A stretch of DNA of 64,000 nt from Ignavibacteria bacterium (GTDB taxonomy: Bacteria; Bacteroidota; Ignavibacteria; Ignavibacteriales; Ignavibacteriaceae), in contig JAJTBZ010000022.1 of assembly GCA_021286645.1 (NCBI GenBank), positions 1-64,000 of the forward strand. The letters run 5' to 3'. Positions 26,060 through 34,893 of the stretch are shown here, one piece after another; position 1 is the stretch's first letter, and each line of letters starts with the position of its first letter. Made by a program: the position numbers and the translations under genes. The notes below the pieces were generated by a model. It searched no databases. It worked only from the letters and a program-made list of their open reading frames with translations, and was not told the origin of the DNA.

Positions 26060-27058
26060 ATGAAAAAAGTATACTTTCTTATACCCTTGCTCCTGCTGAT
26101 AGCTCTTAACTGCTCATCACCTGAAAAGCATGCCATGCAGCGTTTATCCAGTCTGGAAACATTGGCGGGAAATATTAATACCGATCTGGCCTCAATACGG
26201 GCGGAAGTACAGGCACTCGCGGTTGATATTCATCATTACTATATAGCCCGGGATTCCATTCTGCCTCATATCAACACTTCAATTTATACCGTCTCGGCCA
26301 GCGGTGTTATGTATAAGCCCGTTGATGACGGCGGATCGGCAGTATTTGTATCCGGTTATGTGCCTGTTACACCTGAAATAAAAAAAATAGTGTACTTCAC
26401 CGAACCCGTAGATGCAGCGCTAAAGCGTCTGGTAAAGAAATATCCGGAAATTGCCCAAGTCTATTTTAACGACAAAAATTCGTATAACAGAATCTATCCT
26501 TTCTTCGATGTCCTTGCTCAGTATGAAGCTAAAATGAATATACCCGACTATAATTTTTACTATATGGCCGATGCAAAACATAACCCGGGTAAAACTGCCG
26601 TGTGGGTAAGAGAACCCTATGTTGATCCGGCAGGACGCGGCTGGATGGTTTCGGCTATCGCCCCTGTTTATGTCGATACTGCTCTGGTGGGCGTTCCCGG
26701 TATTGATATTACCATTAATACTCTTACCGACCGCTACATTAAAGATACTCCTGACAGGATGTTTTTACTTATAGATGCCACCGGAGTAATTGTTACCGCG
26801 CAGGAAGCAGCCATCCTGATGCTCTCATTCCCGAAATTGAAGGACCATAAATACGTAGAAACTATTAAACTTGATACCTACAGAAAAGAATCGTATAACC
26901 TGTTTCTGGGGCAGGAACCCGGGGCACGCGAAATTGCCGATAAAGTAATAAAACAAAAACTAACAAATTTTCCGGTTACTATTGGAACCGAGCATTGCTA
27001 TGTAATAGCATCGGTAATACCGGAAGTAAACTGGTACCTGATTGAAATTGTAAAATAA
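26060..27058 (+). CDS. Lipoprotein with a double Cache sensor domain
   Basis: 332 residues from the ATG at 26060, chosen because GGAG precedes it and because it begins a proper lipoprotein signal (lipobox ALNC, Cys near 17). An in-frame start 150 bases upstream would hide the signal. A helix (about 25-65) leads into a dCache-like domain with the YMADAKHN ... WVREPYVDPAGRGWMVS ... GVPGIDIT pattern, the ligand-binding fold of chemoreceptors and kinases. It has no transmitter, so it is sensor only. Four bases separate it from the hybrid kinase gene, suggesting it binds a ligand in the periplasm and reports to that kinase. Confidence 0.85.
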   Translation: MKKVYFLIPLLLLIALNCSSPEKHAMQRLSSLETLAGNINTDLASIRAEVQALAVDIHHYYIARDSILPHINTSIYTVSASGVMYKPVDDGGSAVFVSGYVPVTPEIKKIVYFTEPVDAALKRLVKKYPEIAQVYFNDKNSYNRIYPFFDVLAQYEAKMNIPDYNFYYMADAKHNPGKTAVWVREPYVDPAGRGWMVSAIAPVYVDTALVGVPGIDITINTLTDRYIKDTPDRMFLLIDATGVIVTAQEAAILMLSFPKLKDHKYVETIKLDTYRKESYNLFLGQEPGAREIADKVIKQKLTNFPVTIGTEHCYVIASVIPEVNWYLIEIVK

Positions 27059-27061
27059 ATT

Positions 27062-30013
27062 ATGAAACGCCGTCTTATTTTCCTGATTTCCGGTATTGCC
27101 ATTGCTATCTTTATTGCCGTGTGGCAGTATATTCAATTACTGGAAAATCAGGAAAGAGCCAGTACCGATTCACTCTTAAAACAGGTAACCCTGTGCGGTA
27201 AAGAAATTGAACAGGGATACACCGAGTTTGAAGAATCGATAAAATACCAGTTTTCCGGTAAGGATATTTCGCTCTTACTGAAACCGGAAATAAATATTCG
27301 CACTGCTGACAGCGCTATACAGGTGCAAACCGAGCTTACATCATTGCGCCGGTTTTACTCGCTCAATCAGGATTTTATTATTGGAATGCTGCTGGAAAAT
27401 CAGAATTATCATCGTACCATTTACCGCAGCCCCAGTAACTACTTTACTATCAGCTCGGTTACGAAAAATAAATCACTGCAACTGCTATATAACTACCCGC
27501 AATTTGAACGGCTTGGCGATACCATGGTTGTTACACAACCTGCACGCGACCTGCGTGGTAATGTGGTTGCCAACGTGCGTATATATATCACTATAAGTAA
27601 TTTCTTCAAGCTGTTTGCTGACCGGTTCTATATTGGCAGGGCCTCATGGAGCTGGGCTATCGATACTACCGGCAACCTGCTCTACGCTGCTTTTACCGAA
27701 CAGCCCGGTGTAAAATTACCGTTCTCCCCCGATAGTCCGCAATTGTTTAAGAACTACCTGCACAGGCATTTGCGATTTTCTCTTAATCATTCCATCAGCT
27801 ATGGCAAAAAAGCAAATGTTGTATCGGTTTTTTATCCGGTCTCTGCATTCAGTCAAACATTCGGCATCGCGTTTTCCACAGATACCGATTTGTTGTTCGA
27901 AGATATAACACAAAAGAATATAACCATATTCCTTGCTTTCATTTTAATTCTGTCGCTTACCATTTTTGTATTCGGACTTATACTGCGGGAACAAAAGAAA
28001 ATTCAGCAGCAGCTTATTCGCACCGATGAATTACTGCGGGTAAGCAACAACGCGAGCACAATTTTACTTGTTGAACAGAACTATCTCGCCTCTATTCGGA
28101 AAGCCCTAAAAATTGTAATCCGCGCGCTTCTTATAGATCGTGCATATATTTTTGAAAATGTTGAATTGCCCGACGGGCAAATGGGATGCAGTATGCGCTT
28201 TGAAGTGAGTCAGCCGCATCTGCAATCCAAATACACCGAAGCAGAAATGCAGAATGTGCCATACTCTGTTTCGGGGCTCACCCGTTGGTACAACGTATTT
28301 ACCGGTGAAAGAACCCCCATAAAGGGATTCGTGCACGATATGCCAACTGACGAACAACCGATATTGACACGGAATGGCATTAAATCGGTAATCGCTCTGC
28401 CCATCTTCATTGATCAGCAATTCTGGGGATTCATCAGTTTCGATGATTGCACTAATTTACGGAACTGGCAGGATCATGAAGAAATGATACTTATGAATCT
28501 TGCTAATGTTATTGGCGGCGCGCTGGCCAAGAACAAGCGGCGCACCGAACTGATTGAAGCAATGGAACAGGTTCAAACTGCCAATAAGTTAAAATCTGCT
28601 TTCCTCGCAAATATGAGTCACGAAATCCGCACACCAATTAATGCCATACTGGGCTTTTCTGATCTGCTCTTCGGCTTGTTGAAAGATGTTAAAGCACGCG
28701 AATATATTTCGATTATTATTCAAAGCGGTAAAAATCTGCTCAGTATAATTAACGACATACTGGATCTTTCTAAAATTGAAGCGGGAAGAATTGAACTTGT
28801 ACCCGCGCCTTCGGATATTCGACTGCTTATCAGCGATCTCTCCAATATGTTCATGGCGCAACAGCGCGAAAAACAACTCGACTTTATTATCGATGTAGAT
28901 GCCGGCTTGCCGGATCTGTTATTAATTGACGCGCTGCGGGTTCGGCAGGTATTGTTTAATCTCGTTAGCAATGCTTTCAAATTTACGCACCGTGGCAGCG
29001 TAACAGTAAAGGTTTGGGGCACCCCGCACAGCGAGGGCAGGATTACCATGTACTTCCAGGTTACCGATACAGGAATTGGAATCCCCGATGATTCCCTTTC
29101 CGTTATTTTCGAACCTTTCAGGCAGGCCGATGTTCAGAATACACGCCAGTACGGCGGCACGGGGCTGGGGCTGGCGATAACGAAAAAATTTATCGAGATG
29201 ATGCAGGGCGCTATTACTGTAACGAGTACTGTTGGAACAGGCAGCTGTTTTACGGTCTCCATACCCGAAATACATATTGCAGAAGGAACGGCGGCACCAC
29301 TGCAGCCCAAAGAGATGGAACCTACTCATACCCGCTTTAAGGGCCAGACTGTTTTAATTGTTGAAGACATTCAGACTAATATTGATTTGGTTACTGCCTA
29401 CCTCGATGACAGCGGGCTTAACCTGCTGACCGCGTATAATGGCGAAGAATGCCTGAATGTATTGCAAACACAAAATGTGGATCTCATTCTTCTCGATCTG
29501 CACATGCCTGTTATGGATGGCTACCAGACAATAGTAAAAATACGCGAAAGCCAAAGCTGGGCACATATACCCGTTATTGCCGTTACCGCGTTTACCATAT
29601 TTGACCCAAAATCAGAACTGCAAAAACTCTTTAATGGCAGCCTGAAAAAGCCTATAACCCGCGCGATGCTCTTCGGCGAAATGCGCCGCATGCTCGCTTT
29701 CGATTATAAGGAAGAAATAGAATCCGTAAACGAAGATTTACCGCGTGAAGAACATACCGGTTATTTCCTTGCAGAATTGAAAGATGTTTTTGGCGAACGG
29801 TTCCTTCATTTAAAAGAAACAATGTTTATTGATGAATTTAATGTGTTTGCCGATCAACTACAGCAATTTGCGAAAGATCATGATTCGCCTACACTTGTTC
29901 ATGAAGCCGAGCTGCTGAAAAGCGCCGTGATAAATTTCGATTTTGTGAAACTGAATACTATGATTGACTTATTTGATAAATATTTCTCGAATGCGGTAAC
30001 TGCTGCTGAATAA
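27062..30013 (+). CDS. Hybrid sensor histidine kinase (sensor-GAF-HisKA-HATPase-REC-HPt-like)
   Basis: 983 residues. Helix 1 (about 5-22) and helix 2 (287-308) bound a roughly 260-residue periplasmic sensor of Cache-like size. A GAF domain follows (about 335-490). HisKA has the phosphorylatable His520 in NMSHEIRTPINA. HATPase has the N box near 635 and G boxes DTGIGIPD and GGTGLGLAI near 672 and 697. The receiver (about 762-885) has Asp812 in LILLDLHMP. The tail (about 890-983) resembles an HPt domain, but where the phospho-His should lie it reads AELLKSA with Glu950. It is second in a four-gene operon, 3 bases after the Cache lipoprotein. Confidence 0.93.
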   Translation: MKRRLIFLISGIAIAIFIAVWQYIQLLENQERASTDSLLKQVTLCGKEIEQGYTEFEESIKYQFSGKDISLLLKPEINIRTADSAIQVQTELTSLRRFYSLNQDFIIGMLLENQNYHRTIYRSPSNYFTISSVTKNKSLQLLYNYPQFERLGDTMVVTQPARDLRGNVVANVRIYITISNFFKLFADRFYIGRASWSWAIDTTGNLLYAAFTEQPGVKLPFSPDSPQLFKNYLHRHLRFSLNHSISYGKKANVVSVFYPVSAFSQTFGIAFSTDTDLLFEDITQKNITIFLAFILILSLTIFVFGLILREQKKIQQQLIRTDELLRVSNNASTILLVEQNYLASIRKALKIVIRALLIDRAYIFENVELPDGQMGCSMRFEVSQPHLQSKYTEAEMQNVPYSVSGLTRWYNVFTGERTPIKGFVHDMPTDEQPILTRNGIKSVIALPIFIDQQFWGFISFDDCTNLRNWQDHEEMILMNLANVIGGALAKNKRRTELIEAMEQVQTANKLKSAFLANMSHEIRTPINAILGFSDLLFGLLKDVKAREYISIIIQSGKNLLSIINDILDLSKIEAGRIELVPAPSDIRLLISDLSNMFMAQQREKQLDFIIDVDAGLPDLLLIDALRVRQVLFNLVSNAFKFTHRGSVTVKVWGTPHSEGRITMYFQVTDTGIGIPDDSLSVIFEPFRQADVQNTRQYGGTGLGLAITKKFIEMMQGAITVTSTVGTGSCFTVSIPEIHIAEGTAAPLQPKEMEPTHTRFKGQTVLIVEDIQTNIDLVTAYLDDSGLNLLTAYNGEECLNVLQTQNVDLILLDLHMPVMDGYQTIVKIRESQSWAHIPVIAVTAFTIFDPKSELQKLFNGSLKKPITRAMLFGEMRRMLAFDYKEEIESVNEDLPREEHTGYFLAELKDVFGERFLHLKETMFIDEFNVFADQLQQFAKDHDSPTLVHEAELLKSAVINFDFVKLNTMIDLFDKYFSNAVTAAE

Positions 30014-30029
30014 TAACAGAAAGTACACT

Positions 30030-31202
30030 ATGATTGATATTATTTCCGCGAAACCCAAAATTCTGATAGTTGACGATACACCAAAAAATCTGCAACTACT
30101 GAGTACCATCCTGACCAACGAGGGATTTAAGGTCTCGTTCGCGGTAAACGGGCAGGAAGCCCTGCGTATTATTAATACTGTTATGCCCGACCTGATTCTT
30201 CTGGACGTGCAAATGCCCGGATTGAACGGCTTTGAGGTCTGCCGGAAAATTAAAGAACAACCCGACCTGGCTCATATTCCCATCATCTTCCTGACGGCCA
30301 GAACCGGCGAAGATGATATTATACAGGGGTTTCAGCTTGGAGGAGTTGATTACGTTACCAAACCTTACCGGCAAATGGAATTGCTTATGCGTGTTAAAGC
30401 GCATATTGAATTGAAAATTTCGCGCGACGTTATTGCGCGGCAAAAAGAAGAACTTGAAGAAACCGCCGAAGCCCTGCAGGAACTGAACGCCATGAAAGAT
30501 AAGTTCTTTTCCATTATTGCGCATGACCTGAAAAGTCCCTTCAGCGGATTTATTGGATTTACCGAATTACTTCATTCACATTTCGATACATTAAGTACCG
30601 AAGAAATAAAAGAAGTTGCATCGGCTATGCACCATAACGCCCAGCACTTATATACGTTAATAGAAAACCTGCTTTCCTGGGCCCGCTCGCAAACAAAATC
30701 TCTTACGTATGCACCCTGGCCTTACAGTATTTTTAACAGCATTCGCGATGTAACCGAATTGCTGCGCGAAACGGCTCGCATTAAACACGTGGAACTTATT
30801 AATGACGCCGACCAGAATTTAACAGGCTTTTTCGACGAGCGTTTAATGCAAACCGTACTCCGCAACCTTACGGGTAATGCCATTAAATATTCGTATCCCG
30901 ACTCCCGAATTGTATTTGGCGCGAAGCGGGGGCCGGAAGGGTTTATCACTCTGTGGGTGAAAGACAGCGGTATGGGAATTGACCCCAAAAATATTTCTTC
31001 CCTGTTTCGTATCGATGTAAAATATACCTCCCTGGGCACGAACCACGAGTCGGGTACAGGACTGGGATTACTGATATGCAAAGAGTTTGTAGAAAAAATG
31101 GGCGGAACAATTTGGCTCGAATCCGAATTGGGGAAAGGCACAACCATCAGCTTTACGGTGCCCGAGGGTGAATTAATTGATAAACAACAATTTACTATAT
31201 GA
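30030..31202 (+). CDS. Response regulator-histidine kinase fusion (REC-HisKA-HATPase)
   Basis: 390 residues with no membrane segment. The N-terminal receiver (about 8-125) has Asp59 in LILLDVQMPG and the conserved Lys in VTKPY. After a coiled coil (about 128-155), HisKA has His165 in IIAHDLKSPFSGF. The ATPase domain (about 260-385) has the N box NLTGNAIKYS and G boxes DSGMGIDP and GTGLGLLIC. With the receiver ahead of the transmitter, it is a cytoplasmic phosphorelay intermediate that could accept phosphate from the preceding kinase. It is 16 bases downstream of it and overlaps the next gene by ATGA. Confidence 0.93.
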   Translation: MIDIISAKPKILIVDDTPKNLQLLSTILTNEGFKVSFAVNGQEALRIINTVMPDLILLDVQMPGLNGFEVCRKIKEQPDLAHIPIIFLTARTGEDDIIQGFQLGGVDYVTKPYRQMELLMRVKAHIELKISRDVIARQKEELEETAEALQELNAMKDKFFSIIAHDLKSPFSGFIGFTELLHSHFDTLSTEEIKEVASAMHHNAQHLYTLIENLLSWARSQTKSLTYAPWPYSIFNSIRDVTELLRETARIKHVELINDADQNLTGFFDERLMQTVLRNLTGNAIKYSYPDSRIVFGAKRGPEGFITLWVKDSGMGIDPKNISSLFRIDVKYTSLGTNHESGTGLGLLICKEFVEKMGGTIWLESELGKGTTISFTVPEGELIDKQQFTI

Positions 31203-33580
31203 AAACTGAAAATACTTCTATAGATATGAAAGATATTACTGCCCAACTTACCGCCAGCGCAACCGTGCTTGTGGTAGATGATAATGCTCTTATACTTCAA
31301 CTGGTATCATCGCTCCTTACAAAGGTCGGCTACCGTGTATCGTTTGCAACCAATGGCAAGCAGGCAATAAGCGTTGCACAAACCGCTAAGGTAGACCTTA
31401 TTTTGCTGGATGTGCAAATGCCCGAAATAGACGGCTATGAGGTTTGCGAACACCTGAAATCCATGCCTGAAACCAAAGACATTCCGATCATTTTCCTCAC
31501 GGCGAAGTCTGAAACAGAAGATCTTACCCGCGGTTATGAAGCCGGGGGTGTTGACTATGTAACAAAGCCTTTTAATCCCACGGAATTGCTCGCGCGCGTT
31601 AACTCGCACATTAACTTAAAACGCGCTCTCGAGTTGCTGAAAAAGCAAAAAGATGAAGAGCTTAAAGACAGCGAGCAACGATTCGAACAAATGGCCGAAC
31701 AAACCAATGAAATGATTTGGGAAATTGATAACGAGGGCTTGTACACTTACGTTAGTCCCGGCAGTGAATTAATTTATGGCTACCCGCCTGATGAAATGGC
31801 CGGCAAAATGCACTTTTACGATCTGCATCCGGAAGAGGGACGCGAATCGTTCAAGCAGGCCGTGCTTACTATACTCTCGTTCCGAAAACCATTCAGGGAA
31901 CTTATTAACGCGGGACAGACAAAAGCGGGTAAAACCGTATGGGTTACATCCAACGGACTGCCCATTCAAAACCGGCAGGGCGAGCTGATCGGCTACCGGG
32001 GCACCGACTATGATATTACCGAACGAAAAAATGCTGAAGACGCCCTGCGCGAAAGCGAGCTGCGATACCGAAGCTTAATCGAGAATGCTTTCGATGCCAT
32101 ATACCTTATCCGCAATGGCAGATTTGAATATATTAATCAGCATTTTGTTACCATGACCGGCTACACGCTTGAGGAAGTAACCAGTTTACAATTCGATCAT
32201 AAATGGATATTCACCTCGGAAGTGGTTGAAGGCTCACTGATATTGCCGCCCGGAAAGAAAAACATCAGCCGCCGGTATGAAACCAAGGTATGGAATAAAA
32301 ATAATGAGTTAATTGACGTTGAAATTTCAACCGCCTGCCTTTCGATTAATGGCTCAATATCCGAACTGGGTATTATACGCGATATTACCGAACGGAACCG
32401 GATGGTAAACGAATTGAAGACCGCCAAAGAAAAAGCAGAAGAAATGAACAGGCTGAAATCTCATTTCCTTGCACTGGTTAGTCACGAACTACGGACTCCG
32501 TTGAACGGCATCCTGGGTTTTTCACAACTTCTGGAAGAAGAACTTTTGGAACCGGATTTAAAAACTATGGCCTCGGTAATCAGCAGAAGCAGCCGCAGAT
32601 TGAAAGGTACCGTGGGCAACCTGCTGGATCTTACCCGCATTGAAGCAAACAGCCAGGATGTAGCAATTGTTCGCTTCGACTGCCTTGAACAGGTATTTAA
32701 TTCTGCACAACTCTTTACCCCGTTTGCCGAAGAGCGCGGCTTGCAATTACAAGTTCAGCCTTCAGACCAAACGCTGCCAATTTTAGCCGATGCCACGTTA
32801 TTCAAGAGCATTCTGGATAACCTGATAGATAATGCAATTAAATACACCGATCATGGTTCCGTTACCGTTTCTACCGGAAAGGAATCGGTAAATGGTCGTG
32901 ATTATTGTTACATAGAAGTAATTGATACGGGAATTGGCATTCCGGACGGGATGCAGAAAGTAATTTTCGAGGAATTCCGCCAGGTAAGCGAAGGAATGGA
33001 CAGGGGTTTTGAGGGAACCGGCCTGGGCCTTACCATTGCAAAACGATATACCGAAATGATGTACGGGCACATATCGCTCGAAAGCGAACCGGGCAAAGGC
33101 TCTATTTTCCGGATATCTTTCCCCGCCGCGCCCGTTGCAGAAGGCGAGGTTCTGAAAACGGAGAAATATACCGCGAAGTTATTTCATCAACGGAAAACAG
33201 AAGATCGGCCGCTTCACGTTTTAAGTATTGATGATGACCCGAACACACTCGCGCTCATTAAACGCACATTGCAGGAAATGGCAAATGTACAGGGTGTTCC
33301 CGGCCCGGTAGATGCACTCGAAAAACTACAGTCAAATGAACCGTTCGATATTATATTGCTCGATATTAACCTTGGCCGCGGGCAGCACGGGATGCGCTTT
33401 ATAACAAAAGTACGCGAGTTACCCGGCTATGAAAATACACCGATTGTTGCCGTTACCGCCTATGCAATGAGCGGCGATAAAGAAGAATTTTTGCAGCACG
33501 GTTGCAGCCACTACCTCGCGAAACCTTTTGAACCGGCCGAATTGCAGGAGTTAATTAAAAATATCTCGGATAATTTGTAA
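31199..33580 (+). CDS. Cytoplasmic hybrid histidine kinase (REC-PAS-PAS-HisKA-HATPase-REC)
   Basis: 793 residues, soluble. Receiver 1 (about 20-140) has Asp71 in LILLDVQMPE. Two PAS domains follow (about 158-280, starting RFEQMAEQTNEMIWEI, and about 283-402, starting RYRSLIENAFDAIYLI). HisKA has His429 in LVSHELRTPLNG, and HATPase covers about 535-650 with DTGIGIPDG and GTGLGLTIAK. A C-terminal receiver has Asp722 in IILLDINLG. Having receivers at both ends places it deep in a phosphorelay. It overlaps the preceding gene by four bases. No DNA-binding output domain is encoded in this operon, so the final target is elsewhere. Confidence 0.93.
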   Translation: MKTENTSIDMKDITAQLTASATVLVVDDNALILQLVSSLLTKVGYRVSFATNGKQAISVAQTAKVDLILLDVQMPEIDGYEVCEHLKSMPETKDIPIIFLTAKSETEDLTRGYEAGGVDYVTKPFNPTELLARVNSHINLKRALELLKKQKDEELKDSEQRFEQMAEQTNEMIWEIDNEGLYTYVSPGSELIYGYPPDEMAGKMHFYDLHPEEGRESFKQAVLTILSFRKPFRELINAGQTKAGKTVWVTSNGLPIQNRQGELIGYRGTDYDITERKNAEDALRESELRYRSLIENAFDAIYLIRNGRFEYINQHFVTMTGYTLEEVTSLQFDHKWIFTSEVVEGSLILPPGKKNISRRYETKVWNKNNELIDVEISTACLSINGSISELGIIRDITERNRMVNELKTAKEKAEEMNRLKSHFLALVSHELRTPLNGILGFSQLLEEELLEPDLKTMASVISRSSRRLKGTVGNLLDLTRIEANSQDVAIVRFDCLEQVFNSAQLFTPFAEERGLQLQVQPSDQTLPILADATLFKSILDNLIDNAIKYTDHGSVTVSTGKESVNGRDYCYIEVIDTGIGIPDGMQKVIFEEFRQVSEGMDRGFEGTGLGLTIAKRYTEMMYGHISLESEPGKGSIFRISFPAAPVAEGEVLKTEKYTAKLFHQRKTEDRPLHVLSIDDDPNTLALIKRTLQEMANVQGVPGPVDALEKLQSNEPFDIILLDINLGRGQHGMRFITKVRELPGYENTPIVAVTAYAMSGDKEEFLQHGCSHYLAKPFEPAELQELIKNISDNL

Positions 33581-33619
33581 ATTGTGTTTCCATTTTAATT
33601 TGATTTGAAAGGATATCGA

Positions 33620-34261
33620 ATGAACTATTTAGTTTTATTAAGACATGGTGAATCTCAATGGAACCTCGAAAACCGTTTTACCGGTTGGGTTGATGTTGAT
33701 ATTTCCCCGAAAGGCGAATCGGAAGCCCGTCGCGCCGGGGAATTACTTAAAGAAAAGAATTTAACTTTTGATTATTTATTTACTTCAGTATTAAAACGTG
33801 CTATTCGCACTGCCGAACTGGCTTTTTCTGTTGCCGGTTATACCAATATCCCAACCGAGCGCGATATGGCCTTGAACGAACGCCATTATGGTGCTTTACA
33901 GGGATTAAACAAAAAAGAAACCGCCGATCAGTTTGGTGAAGAGCAGGTTCATATCTGGCGCCGCAGCTACGATGTACCTCCGCCAAAAGATGTTACCGAA
34001 TTGAATCCCGATGGTTATGCCGAAAGCCTGAAAGATACCGCTGCCCGTACAATCCCTTACTATCAGCAAAAAATTGAACCGCTGGTAAAAGAAGGCAAGA
34101 ATGTTATTGTTACCGCGCACGGCAACAGCCTTCGTTCTCTCGTAATGTTCCTCGATAACCTTACCAAAGAACAGGTACTTGAGTTAAATATTCCTACCGG
34201 CACCCCGCTGGTATATGAGTTCGAAGACGGTAAAATTCTTAATAAATATTATTTACAGTAG
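33620..34261 (+). CDS. gpmA: 2,3-bisphosphoglycerate-dependent phosphoglycerate mutase
   Basis: About 213 residues from the ATG at 33620. AAAGGA is well placed upstream, and the in-frame TTG at 33605 is unlikely. The histidine phosphatase signature [18 protein letters not shown] is at the N-terminus (catalytic His9). The GpmA-type segment ERHYGALQG follows near 87, RRSYDVPPP near 115, and the second catalytic histidine is in [11 protein letters not shown] near 180. It interconverts 3- and 2-phosphoglycerate in glycolysis/gluconeogenesis. It is slightly shorter than E. coli GpmA (250) because of a reduced C-terminus, as in many bacteria. It follows the kinase operon by 39 bases but is functionally unrelated. 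Confidence 0.95.
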   Translation: MNYLVLLRHGESQWNLENRFTGWVDVDISPKGESEARRAGELLKEKNLTFDYLFTSVLKRAIRTAELAFSVAGYTNIPTERDMALNERHYGALQGLNKKETADQFGEEQVHIWRRSYDVPPPKDVTELNPDGYAESLKDTAARTIPYYQQKIEPLVKEGKNVIVTAHGNSLRSLVMFLDNLTKEQVLELNIPTGTPLVYEFEDGKILNKYYLQ

Positions 34262-34270
34262 AATTTACCC

Positions 34271-34729
34271 ATGCACAGCATCTTTTACGATATAATGAAC
34301 GATGATGACTTATTGCGCATCTCTAACGCCATTACGGAAATGGAAAAACTATCCTCCGGCGAAATTGTTGTATCGATTAAAGAAAAACGAAATTGGTGGC
34401 AGAAACGCGTTCCGGTACGGAAATTAGCGGAACGCGAATTTCGCCGCCTGAAAATTAACGCTACACGCGACCATACAGGAATATTGCTCTACATTATTCT
34501 GAAAGATCGTGAATTCTCCGTCCTGGCCGATTCAGGTATCCATGATATCGTTGGCGACAGCCAGTGGGAGTTGATTAAAGACCTGCTGTTAAAAAACTTT
34601 CGCGCGGGGTATTACTGCAAAGGTATTGTAGAAGCTGTACATGAAATGGGCCGGGTCTTATCGCTCCATTTTCCCATTAAACCCGATGATACCAATGAGA
34701 TTTCAAACCGTGTAATCATTCGTCCCTGA
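34271..34729 (+). CDS. TPM-domain protein
   Basis: 152 residues, or 141 if translation starts at the second Met (MNDDDLLRI). The core matches the TPM/Psb32/MOLO-1 fold: SNAITEMEKLSSGEIVVSI near residue 20, ATRDHTGILLYIILKDREF near 68, then the segment ADSGIHDIVGDSQWELIKD. Family members have been linked to phosphatase-like activity or membrane-complex assembly. The usual C-terminal helix or Gly-rich tail is missing, so this is a stand-alone soluble domain. It begins 9 bases after gpmA and ends before a convergent gene. Confidence 0.85.
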   Translation: MHSIFYDIMNDDDLLRISNAITEMEKLSSGEIVVSIKEKRNWWQKRVPVRKLAEREFRRLKINATRDHTGILLYIILKDREFSVLADSGIHDIVGDSQWELIKDLLLKNFRAGYYCKGIVEAVHEMGRVLSLHFPIKPDDTNEISNRVIIRP

Positions 34730-34848
34730 GAGCAACTGATCCTCTTATCATTCCTGTAGATAACAGCCCGCATTTGTAATCTCTGTACCCCAAAATTTTT
34801 ACCCGATACCACCCGGTACCTGCTTTACCGAAATTACTTACCCGCGTA

Positions 34849-34881
34849 TTTACCTGAAGGCCCTTACCGCCTTCAGGTAAA
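34849..34881. terminator. Stem-loop between convergent genes
   Basis: TTTACCTGAAGG (34849-34860) and CCTTCAGGTAAA (34870-34881) form a perfect 12-bp stem, extended by one C-G pair, with a 7-base loop. It lies between the plus-strand TPM gene and the minus-strand peptidase gene. No T-run follows on either side, so termination is inferred from position and stability. Confidence 0.6.
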
Positions 34882-34893
34882 CGAGGCGTCAAA

